From NCBI GenBank assembly GCA_902785575.1, contig CACZZF010000011.1, forward strand, positions 113,435 to 177,434: a DNA stretch of 64,000 bases, written 5' to 3'. Shown here piece after piece: positions 43,201 through 50,092 of the stretch (positions are counted from its first letter, which is position 1; each line of letters starts with the position of its first letter). The notes under the pieces were generated by a model. That model saw nothing but the letters and a program-made list of their open reading frames with translations. It was not told the DNA's origin and searched no databases. Made by a program: the position numbers and the translations under genes. The DNA comes from an uncultured Bacteroidia bacterium (GTDB lineage: Bacteria > Bacteroidota > Bacteroidia > Bacteroidales > UBA932).

Positions 43201-44553
43201 TTAATCTCTCTTGAAAATATCTCTTGTGTAGACCTTGGCCTGAACGTCATCCAGCGCAGGGTCGTAGCGGTTGGCTATGATGCTGTCGGACAGGCGTTTA
43301 AACTCCGCAAGGTCGTTAATGACTTTGCTGCCGAAGAAGGTGGTTCCGTCCTCAAGGGCTGGCTCGAAGATGATCACCTTGGCGCCCTTGGCCTTGATGC
43401 GTTTCATAATGCCCTGGATGGCGCTCTGGCGGAAATTGTCGGAATTCGACTTCATCGTGAGGCGATATACTCCGACGGTCACTTCCCTCTCCTTGGCCTG
43501 GTCAAAGGCGCCATTAGATGAGTAATACCCGGCCTTCTCAAGGACCTGGTCTGCTATGTAGTCCTTCCTGGTGCGATTGGAGTCCACAATGGCCTTGATG
43601 AGGTTCTCGGGAACATCGTTGAAGTTGGCAAGGAGTTGCTTGGTATCCTTCGGGAGACAGTAGCCGCCATAGCCGAAGGAAGGGTTGTTATAGTCGGTGC
43701 CGATACGAGGATCGAGACATACACCTTCGATAATGGCTTGCGTATCGAGACCTTTCATCTCGGCGTAGGTGTCCAGCTCGTTGAAGTAGGAAACCCTCAG
43801 CGCCAGATAAGTGTTGGCAAATAGCTTGACGGCTTCTGCCTCGGTGCTGCCCATAAAGAGTACGGGGACATCGGGCTTCAGGGAGCCGGCCTTGATGAGG
43901 CCAGCGAAGGTATGTGCCGCCTCGGCAAGAGATTCTTCGCTGCGTCCTTCGACAAGCTCAGGACACCGCTCAGAATGACAACTGTCATCCTGAGCACCGC
44001 CAGGTGCGAAGGATCTATTTTCGTCATAACCGACGATGATGCGGCTTGGATAAAGATTGTCATAAAGAGCCTTGCTCTCCCTCAGGAACTCCGGTGCGAA
44101 AATGATCTTCGGCGTCACCACCCTCATCGTTCCGTCAGCAAGGCGTTCCCTGTACGAGAACTTCTCCCTGGCCGACCTTGTAAAGCCGACAGGAATGGTC
44201 GACTTGATGACCATCACAGCGTCCGGATTGACTTCCAAAACCAGTTCGATGACTTCTTCAACATGGGATGTGTCGAAGAAGTTCTTCTTGGGGTCATAGT
44301 TGGTCGGAGTGGCGATAACGACAAAGTCAGCGTCTTTATACGCTTCCCTTCCGTCGAGTGTCGCTCTCAGTCGCAACGGCTTCTCCGTCAAGTATTTCTC
44401 GATATATTCATCCTGGATTGGAGATATCTTTTTATTGATTTTCTCCACCTTTTCGGGGATAACGTCGACCGCCACGACCTCATTCGCCTGCGAAAGGAGC
44501 GTCGCCACGCTCATACCAACGTATCCAGTTCCCGCAACCGCAATCTTCTTCAT
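43201..44553 (-). CDS. ugd: UDP-glucose 6-dehydrogenase (nucleotide-sugar dehydrogenase) with a repeat insertion
   Basis: About 450 residues from the ATG complementary to 44551-44553 ([22 protein letters not shown]). Typical blocks are [45 protein letters not shown] and [14 protein letters not shown], which holds the catalytic cysteine. The enzyme makes UDP-glucuronate from UDP-glucose with two NAD+. About 30 residues after YDENRSF ([25 protein letters not shown]) are encoded by repeats at 43929-44016 and lie in a loop, away from the catalytic residues. The gene is flanked by two copies of the small-protein cassette, which are on the opposite strand. Confidence 0.9.
   Translation of the reverse strand: MKKIAVAGTGYVGMSVATLLSQANEVVAVDVIPEKVEKINKKISPIQDEYIEKYLTEKPLRLRATLDGREAYKDADFVVIATPTNYDPKKNFFDTSHVEEVIELVLEVNPDAVMVIKSTIPVGFTRSAREKFSYRERLADGTMRVVTPKIIFAPEFLRESKALYDNLYPSRIIVGYDENRSFAPGGAQDDSCHSERCPELVEGRSEESLAEAAHTFAGLIKAGSLKPDVPVLFMGSTEAEAVKLFANTYLALRVSYFNELDTYAEMKGLDTQAIIEGVCLDPRIGTDYNNPSFGYGGYCLPKDTKQLLANFNDVPENLIKAIVDSNRTRKDYIADQVLEKAGYYSSNGAFDQAKEREVTVGVYRLTMKSNSDNFRQSAIQGIMKRIKAKGAKVIIFEPALEDGTTFFGSKVINDLAEFKRLSDSIIANRYDPALDDVQAKVYTRDIFKRD
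43929..44016. repeat. Nested interspersed repeats inside the UDP-glucose dehydrogenase gene
   Basis: A type-A repeat (AGATTCTTCGCTGCG at 43929 and CGCTCAGAATGACA at 43966-43979) is split in its loop by a type-B-like core (TCCTTCGACAAGCTCAGGA). A second, inverted type-A copy follows and ends GAAGGATCT near 44016. Confidence 0.85.
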
Positions 44554-44727
44554 ATTTATTATTTTTTTAAACAAAATAAGCTATTTCCAAAATCATAACA
44601 TTCAACTAATCAAACACTTAATTCATTTATCCGTTGACAATTTCATTCAACGGCTAATTCTCCATAACTTGCCACCGATTTGCTGATTGGCAAATTAATC
44701 CAGCACCACAAGTTCGTTGAAAAATGT

Positions 44728-44757
44728 TTGTTATAATCGATTTAATCATTAACTTTG
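44728..44757 (+). promoter_or_regulatory. Promoter of small-protein cassette 2
   Basis: TTG (44728-44730), 19 bases, TAACTTTG (44750-44757), the full Bacteroidetes pattern with the same ATCGATTTAATCA spacer core as cassette 1. Confidence 0.75.
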
Positions 44758-44762
44758 CATTA

Positions 44763-44924
44763 GCAAGTTATGGCCCCTTGAGAAAGGGCATTCTTATCGT
44801 ACAGAGTGCTGCTCGTAAGAGCGGCGCTCTTGTGTTTTACACTATACTGTCTAAAACCGGGTGATGTAACACTCTTATTTCTATCCAGCGGATTCATCAC
44901 AATCGATAAGAACAATAACTTACT
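44763..44924 (+). ncRNA. Structured leader of small-protein cassette 2
   Basis: Contains GGCCCCTTGAGAAAGGGC, then AGAGTGC...GCGCTCT with an inner GCTC-GTAA-GAGC pair, AAAACCGG, and TATCCAGCGG preceded and followed by GTGATG and CATCAC, which can pair. The same blocks occur in cassette 1 in the same order and spacing. Confidence 0.5.
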
Positions 44925-45068
44925 ATGATCAAATTAAAAACCAAACTTTCTTTTGACATTTCTCTGGAGCACAAACTTCAAGAAACCGTCACTAGGACGA
45001 CGAAGAGAATCTCAAAACTCTTTGTGGTTGCAAAGGAGATCATCTCGAAGCGTCGGCTTAAAAGTTGA
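44925..45068 (+). CDS. Small basic protein, 47 residues, cassette copy 2
   Basis: The frame MIKLKTKLSFDISLEHK...ISKRRLKS is the paralogue of the small protein at 42940-43083 and has the same length. Shared positions include K3, the SFDISLE block at 9-15, T21/T25, ISK at 29-31 and VAKE at 35-38. Strongly basic, probably one or two helices, no signal peptide. Convergent with the nucleotidylyltransferase/kinase gene, whose stop codon overlaps the terminator. Function unknown. Confidence 0.6.
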   Translation: MIKLKTKLSFDISLEHKLQETVTRTTKRISKLFVVAKEIISKRRLKS

Positions 45069-45105
45069 CGTGAAATCAGTTATCTGATTCATATTTCCAT
45101 CCGGT

Positions 45106-45141
45106 CAAAAGGTGCCCACCGCTGGGGGTTCCTTTTGTTTA
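45106..45141 (+). terminator. Terminator of small-protein cassette 2
   Basis: CAAAAGG (45106-45112) pairs with CCTTTTG (45131-45137), followed by TTTA. It covers the stop codon of the convergent minus-strand gene at 45139. Confidence 0.8.
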
Positions 45142-46401
45142 TTTCCGTCTGATGTGCAGCCTGATGCCTTCGGGGTGTTGTTGGCAGAAGGTGGCCGCGT
45201 CTTCTACTACCAGGGCAAGGTAGCCTCCGCCGCCGGCGCCGGGCATCTTCCATGCGAGGACGCCTGGGGTGGCGGCCCATTGGGAGATGGTGGCGGGGAT
45301 GTTGCTAGATTCTTCGCTGCGCTCAGAATGACAGGAAGGTTCAGAATGACAGGTGGCCGGTCCCTGAGCCTGTCGAAGGGGCCGGTCAAGGGATACTGGC
45401 CGGACCATGCCGGGGAACATGGCGACTTGGGCGTTGAAGCTGTCCCGGTAGGCGGCGGCGAAAGCCTGGAGGTCCATGGCCATGATGGCGTCCCAGCAAC
45501 GATCTGCCGCAGCGGCCAAAGCCTTGACTTTCGGCTCAGTAATGTCCTTTCCCTCGACCACCGAGCAACCCGGACGCCTTGGCTCCATCGGAATCATCGC
45601 AAGATGGTTCTCAAGCCAGTCCAACACAGCCGGATCCTCGCAGGTCTCAATCTTCTCAGGCCAGAAACGCTTGTTGTAGTAATGGCGAGCAAGCCCAGGG
45701 ATGCAAATCCCAATAGAGTCCTGCGCCCCAGAGATGATGCCGTCGCTCCGCTCCGGGTCATTCTCGAAACAGAACACAAGCTTGGCCAGCATCTCCGGCT
45801 CCATGTCCGGAAGCTTGACAGGCCAGATCTTCTGGATCATCTTCCTGGTCGAGGTCGAGAGACCGCAGCGGTCCCTCACTTCAAAGGTCGGCTCAAGGCT
45901 GATCGTAAGCGCCCAGCCGGGAGCGAAATATGACACGTATGGCTGGTCGATCCATGTTCCGGCCAAGTCGAGTCGGGTCGGAATGCTCGAGGACTCGGCC
46001 TTGAGGTCGGTCGACGAGCGGGCCTTTAGACCCTCAGCTGGAGTGCGCTGCAGGACTACATATTCAATCCCACGCTCCTCGCAGAACTTGCGCTTCTGCT
46101 CGCTGCTGCCGTCAGCGTTGACCACGAAAATGTCGGGCTTCAACGCCTCGACTGTAGGGACAAAGTCCATCACCCCGTCACCGGCGTTGATGAAGGCGTC
46201 CTTGACGTAGCGTATAGCCTTGACCATGAACAGCCTTTCCTGCTCCGGATAAAGGGTCTTGTGATTCTTATAATGCAGTACGGTGGCGTCGGAGCCTATT
46301 CCGACATACAGGTCCCCATAGGCTGAGGCCTGCCGGAAAAACTCCACATGACCGCTATGAAGCAAGTCATAACACCCCGACACAAAAACTTTCTTCGGCA
46401 T
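45139..46401 (-). CDS. Fusion of nucleotidylyltransferase (cytidylyltransferase-like) and GHMP kinase domain
   Basis: A 420-residue protein. Residues 1-140 form a nucleotidylyltransferase: FVSGCYDLLHSGHVEFFRQAS with the HxGH motif, GIGSDATVLHYKNHKT and DIFVVNADGSS. Residues 150-420 resemble GHMP sugar kinases: TRLDLAGTWIDQPYVSYFAPGWALTI, SGAQDSIGICIPGL and the late phosphate-binding MPGAGGGGYLALV. The combination resembles the steps of ADP/GDP-heptose-type or similar sugar activation (kinase plus nucleotidylyltransferase). Around 20 residues (RPLRQAQGPATCHSEPSCHSERSEES) come from repeats at 45307-45384. The start is ATG at 46399-46401. Sugar substrate unknown. Confidence 0.75.
   Translation of the reverse strand: MPKKVFVSGCYDLLHSGHVEFFRQASAYGDLYVGIGSDATVLHYKNHKTLYPEQERLFMVKAIRYVKDAFINAGDGVMDFVPTVEALKPDIFVVNADGSSEQKRKFCEERGIEYVVLQRTPAEGLKARSSTDLKAESSSIPTRLDLAGTWIDQPYVSYFAPGWALTISLEPTFEVRDRCGLSTSTRKMIQKIWPVKLPDMEPEMLAKLVFCFENDPERSDGIISGAQDSIGICIPGLARHYYNKRFWPEKIETCEDPAVLDWLENHLAMIPMEPRRPGCSVVEGKDITEPKVKALAAAADRCWDAIMAMDLQAFAAAYRDSFNAQVAMFPGMVRPVSLDRPLRQAQGPATCHSEPSCHSERSEESSNIPATISQWAATPGVLAWKMPGAGGGGYLALVVEDAATFCQQHPEGIRLHIRRK
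45307..45384. repeat. Interspersed repeats (types A and B) inside the nucleotidylyltransferase/kinase gene
   Basis: Type A at 45307-45332, a partial copy near 45339-45351 and type B (CCTGAGCCTGTCGAAGG core) near 45356-45384. They add residues between the two parts of the kinase domain. Confidence 0.85.
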
Positions 46402-46411
46402 AATCTTGATT

Positions 46412-47596
46412 CTAATATTTGCGCCAGACCATCTTGTTGACGATCCCGACGTAGCTCTGGATGATCTTCACCACCTTGGTGCTGACGTTCTCTTCGACAT
46501 AGTCCGGCACAGGGATGCCATAGTCGCCGTTCTGGTTCATGGCGACGGCGGTGTCCACGGCCTGCAGCAGCGATTTCTCGTCGATTCCAGCTATGAAGAA
46601 GCAGGCCTTATCGAGGGCCTCAGGCCGCTCGGTCGAGGTGCGGATGCAGATCGCCGGGAAAGGATGTCCCACAGATGTGAAGAACGAGCTTTCCTCAGGG
46701 AGGGTGCCGCTGTCGGAAACGACAGCGAAGGCGTTCATCTGGAGGCAGTTGTAGTCGTGGAAGCCCAGAGGCTCGTGCTGGATGACTCGGGGATCGAGCG
46801 AGATCCTTCGGCTGGGATCAGGATTACAGGCGGCCGCTTCCAGGCGTTTGCGGCTCCTGGGATGGCAGCTGTAAAGGATGGGCATATCATACTTCTCAGC
46901 CATCTTGTTGATGGCGGTGAAGAGGCTCAGGAAGTTCTTTTCGGTGTCGATGTTCTCCTCGCGATGGGCGCTCAGAAGGATGTATTTCCCCTTTTCAAGG
47001 CCAAGCCTCCTATGGATGTCGCTGGCTTCAATCTGAGGCAGGTTCTCATGCAGGACTTCCGCCATGGGGCTGCCAGTGACGTAGGTGCGTTCTTTCGGCA
47101 GGCCGCAGTCGGCCAGGTAGCGCCTGGCGTGCTCTGAATATGCCATATTCACGTCGGAGATAATGTCCACGATGCGGCGGTTGGTCTCCTCGGGGAGGCA
47201 TTCGTCTTTGCAGCGGTTGCCGGCTTCCATGTGGAATATGGGAATATGCAGGCGCTTGGCTCCGATAACGCTCAGGCAGCTGTTCGTGTCGCCCAGGACC
47301 AGAACGGCGTCAGGCTTGACTTCGACCATCAGCTGGTAGCTTTTTGCGATGATGTTGCCCATAGTCTCTCCGAGGTCCTTCCCTACCGCGTCCATATAGA
47401 TGTCGGGATCGGCGAGGCCGAGGTCCTTGAAGAAGACTCCGTTGAGATTATAGTCGTAGTTCTGTCCTGTGTGTGCCAGCAGGGTGTCGAAATACTTGCG
47501 GCATTTGTTGATCACCGCCGCCAGCCGGATAATCTCCGGCCTCGTCCCCACGATAATCAGCAACTTCAACTTGCCGTTATTCTTAAAACTTGCCAT
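46412..47596 (-). CDS. Non-hydrolysing UDP-N-acetylglucosamine 2-epimerase, WecB/CapG-like
   Basis: A 394-residue protein with the family blocks LLIIVGTRPEIIRLAAV at the N-terminus, HTGQNYDYNLNGVFF, VLVLGDTNSCLSVIGAK, IFHMEAGNRCKDE (catalytic region), LLSAHREENID and VVSDSGTLPEESSFF (nucleotide-binding). It converts UDP-sugars at C2. Next to CapE and CapF it most likely makes UDP-L-FucNAc from the 4-reduced precursor (CapG role). It lies 4 bases after CapF and 10 bases before the fusion gene, so all are one operon. Confidence 0.9.
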   Translation of the reverse strand: MASFKNNGKLKLLIIVGTRPEIIRLAAVINKCRKYFDTLLAHTGQNYDYNLNGVFFKDLGLADPDIYMDAVGKDLGETMGNIIAKSYQLMVEVKPDAVLVLGDTNSCLSVIGAKRLHIPIFHMEAGNRCKDECLPEETNRRIVDIISDVNMAYSEHARRYLADCGLPKERTYVTGSPMAEVLHENLPQIEASDIHRRLGLEKGKYILLSAHREENIDTEKNFLSLFTAINKMAEKYDMPILYSCHPRSRKRLEAAACNPDPSRRISLDPRVIQHEPLGFHDYNCLQMNAFAVVSDSGTLPEESSFFTSVGHPFPAICIRTSTERPEALDKACFFIAGIDEKSLLQAVDTAVAMNQNGDYGIPVPDYVEENVSTKVVKIIQSYVGIVNKMVWRKY

Positions 47597-47600
47597 AACT

Positions 47601-48926
47601 TTATTTTACTATCTCGAAGTAGGTGTCGGGTTTGTCGGGGTTGAAGATCTCGTTGCAGTACATGACTGTCACGAGGTTTTCTGTGTCAGATAGATTGATG
47701 ATGTTGTGAGTGTAACCAGGAAGCATGTGGACCGCCTGGATGTTGTCCCCACTGACCTCGAACTCAATCACCTCGTCAGTCCCGATCTTACGCTCCTGGA
47801 TGAGCGCATGCCCCGCCACAACGATGAAGAACTCCCACTTGGTGTTGTGCCAATGCTGCCCCTTAGTGATCCCCGGCTTGGAAATATTCACGGAGACCTG
47901 GCCGCAATTCAGAGTGTGGACCAGCTCGGTGAAAGAGCCGCGAGCGTCCACATTCATCTTCAGCGGGAAGGCCACCTTCTCCTTGGGCAGGTAGCTCAAG
48001 TAGGTGGAATACAATTTCTTGGCGAAGCTACCGGCGGGAATCTCAGGAATGGTCAGGGTCTTTGGCTGCTCGGCGAACTGGTTGAGAAGATCCACGATCT
48101 CCCCCAGCGTCGCCTTGTGAGTCGTCGGCACATAGCAGTACCGGCCTATCTTGTTATTCTGACCTATCTTGTCATTCTGAGGCGCAGCCGAAGAATCTAG
48201 ATCCTTCGCTTCGCTCAGGATGACAGAGGGAGTAGGAATGACGGTCAAGCCTTCAAACTCGCACCTATGCTCATTCCCCTTCAGCGCCTCGATCATCTCA
48301 TCCACAAGATCATCGATATAAAGCAGTTCCAGCTCGACTGAAGGATCATTCACAGTGTACGGGAGGTCGTTGGCCACAGCGTTGCAGAACGTCGCCACAG
48401 CGCTGTTGTAATTCGGCCGGCACCACTTTCCGAACAAATTCGGGAAGCGGTAGACCAGCACCTTAGCGCCAGTCTCCTCTCCGTACTGAAGGAACAGATC
48501 CTCCCCTGCCTTCTTGCTCCGGCCATATTCAGAATTCCCGAAACGGCCGGTCAGCGAAGCCTGCTGCGAGCTCGAAAGCATTACAGGACAGGTGTTTCCG
48601 TGCTTTTTTAGGGTGTCGAGTAAGGTGCTGGCGAAGCCGAAATTGCCCTGCATGAACTCCTCCTGATTCTGTGGCCTGTTGACCCCGGCCAGGTTGAACA
48701 CGAAGTCCGCCTCAGCGCAATACCTCTCCAGTTCCTCCGGCGCCGAATCGATGTCATATTCGAAGACCTCCTCTACTGTCATTCTGAGCGACAGCGAAGA
48801 ATCTGACAGCGAAGAATCTTTTCCGCCCAAGCCGTAAGACTTGGCCTTGCCTGCACGGATGTTATTCAGCTGCGCACAAAGGTTCCTACCGACGAAACCC
48901 TTCGCCCCGGTGACTAGAATCTTCAT
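47601..48926 (-). CDS. capF: CapF/WbjC-like UDP-2-acetamido-2,6-dideoxy-hexos-4-ulose reductase with C-terminal cupin
   Basis: A 441-residue two-domain enzyme. The N-terminal SDR domain has VTGAKGFVGRNLCAQL, NLAGVNRP and SEYGRSKKAGEDLF with the catalytic YxxxK. The C-terminal cupin (RGSFTELVHTLNCGQVSVNISKPGITKGQHWHNTKWEFFIVVAG with metal His residues) is as in CapF. In UDP-L-FucNAc synthesis this enzyme acts after CapE. Two repeat-derived stretches are inserted: near residue 40-48 (SLSDSSLSLRMT) and near residue 237-252 (VILSEAKDLDSS); they fall in loops. The start is the ATG complementary to 48924-48926. Confidence 0.88.
   Translation of the reverse strand: MKILVTGAKGFVGRNLCAQLNNIRAGKAKSYGLGGKDSSLSDSSLSLRMTVEEVFEYDIDSAPEELERYCAEADFVFNLAGVNRPQNQEEFMQGNFGFASTLLDTLKKHGNTCPVMLSSSQQASLTGRFGNSEYGRSKKAGEDLFLQYGEETGAKVLVYRFPNLFGKWCRPNYNSAVATFCNAVANDLPYTVNDPSVELELLYIDDLVDEMIEALKGNEHRCEFEGLTVIPTPSVILSEAKDLDSSAAPQNDKIGQNNKIGRYCYVPTTHKATLGEIVDLLNQFAEQPKTLTIPEIPAGSFAKKLYSTYLSYLPKEKVAFPLKMNVDARGSFTELVHTLNCGQVSVNISKPGITKGQHWHNTKWEFFIVVAGHALIQERKIGTDEVIEFEVSGDNIQAVHMLPGYTHNIINLSDTENLVTVMYCNEIFNPDKPDTYFEIVK
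48171..48225. repeat. Inverted pair of type-A repeats inside the CapF-like gene
   Basis: TCATTCTGAGG...AGAATCT (48171-48198) is followed head to head by AGATCCTTCGC...CAGGATGACA (48199-48225). The pair is itself nearly palindromic. Just upstream an 18-base direct repeat (CCTATCTTGTTATTCTG) is visible. Confidence 0.85.
48778..48819. repeat. Type-A repeat with duplicated 3' arm inside the CapF-like gene
   Basis: GTCATTCTGAGCGACAGCGAAGAATCT followed by a second GACAGCGAAGAATCT ending at 48819. The duplication keeps the frame. Confidence 0.8.
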
Positions 48927-48986
48927 TTCATTCAGATTGACAAAAAGATAATCAGATTGACAAAAAGGTATTCAGATTGCTGGGAA

Positions 48987-50078
48987 TTATTCGCTGCGGA
49001 TGTCCTTCGACTTCATTCTTGGCTCGAGGCCGAGATCCTCACGCACGAAGCGCAGCTTCAGCAGCAGCGCCTTCATCCCCTCGACATCCAGTCTCTTGGT
49101 GTTATGGGAATGGTAATCCTCGATCTTCGACATGTCGGCGTTGCCCTTCGTGAAATAGTTGTCGTAGTTCAACTCACGGCTGTCGCAAGGGATGCGGTAA
49201 TAGTCGCCCATGTCAATAGCCCTGGACATCTCTTCCCTCGTCACCAGCGTCTCATAAAGCTTCTCGCCATGACGGGTCCCGATCACCCTCACCTCGGTCT
49301 CTCCATATTTCGGATCGATCTTGGAATATGTCTCCTTAAGTGCCTGAGCCAGAGTGTCCAGCGTCGCAGCGGGAGCTTTCTGGACGAACAAATCGCCATT
49401 CTTACCGTGGGTGAACGCGTAGATCACAAGATCCACCGCATCGTCCAGCGTCATCATGAAACGGGTCATGTTCGGATCAGTGATGGTGATAGGCTTGCCC
49501 TCCATCATCTGCTCAACCCACAGGGGGATGACAGATCCGCGGGAAGCCATCACATTGCCGTAGCGGGTGCAGCAGATGGTCGTGGCTGCGTTCTCACCAA
49601 GGGCCCTGCCCTGCGCGATCGCCACCTTCTCCATCATGGCCTTGCTTATTCCCATCGCGTTGATCGGATAAGCCGCCTTGTCGGTACTCAGCACCACAAC
49701 GTTCTTAACTCCATGAGCTATCGCACTAAGCAACACATTATTAGTGCCTTCCACATTCGTGCGCACCGCTTCCATCGGGAAGAACTCGCAGCTCGGCACC
49801 TGTTTCAACGCGGCGGCGCTGAAGACATAGTCGACCCCGCCCATGGCGAAGTCGACCGCCTCACGCTGGCGCACGTTGCCGATGTAGAATTTCACCTTAC
49901 CGGCCACGTCAGGCCTCTGAGCCTGCAGGAAGTGGCGCATGTCATCCTGCTTCTTCTCGTCACGGCTCAGGATCCTGATCTCTTTGATGTCACTGTCCAG
50001 GAAACGTCTCAGCACTGCGTTTCCGAAACTACCGGTTCCACCGGTGATCAGAAGAACTTTATCTTTGAAAACTGACAT
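48987..50078 (-). CDS. capE: CapE/WbjB-like UDP-GlcNAc 4,6-dehydratase/5-epimerase
   Basis: A 363-residue SDR enzyme: MSVFKDKVLLITGGTGSFGNAVLRRFL (NAD-binding), YVFSAAALKQVPSCEFFPMEAVRTNV, STDKAAYPINAMGISKAMMEKV with the catalytic Met/Lys pair and GVKNVVVLSTD. CapE acts on UDP-GlcNAc as a C4,6-dehydratase and C5-epimerase, the first step to UDP-L-FucNAc. It precedes capF by 60 bases and follows Wzc. No repeats are inserted in this gene, in contrast to capF. The later TRHGEKLYETLVTREEM block is also typical. Confidence 0.92.
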   Translation of the reverse strand: MSVFKDKVLLITGGTGSFGNAVLRRFLDSDIKEIRILSRDEKKQDDMRHFLQAQRPDVAGKVKFYIGNVRQREAVDFAMGGVDYVFSAAALKQVPSCEFFPMEAVRTNVEGTNNVLLSAIAHGVKNVVVLSTDKAAYPINAMGISKAMMEKVAIAQGRALGENAATTICCTRYGNVMASRGSVIPLWVEQMMEGKPITITDPNMTRFMMTLDDAVDLVIYAFTHGKNGDLFVQKAPAATLDTLAQALKETYSKIDPKYGETEVRVIGTRHGEKLYETLVTREEMSRAIDMGDYYRIPCDSRELNYDNYFTKGNADMSKIEDYHSHNTKRLDVEGMKALLLKLRFVREDLGLEPRMKSKDIRSE

Positions 50079-50092
50079 GATATCTCAAACAA

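Noticed and set aside
48957..50075. Long plus-strand open frame (372 codons) opposite capE
   Set aside because: capE has full family motifs. The opposite frame shows no domain and is an effect of GC-rich codon use.
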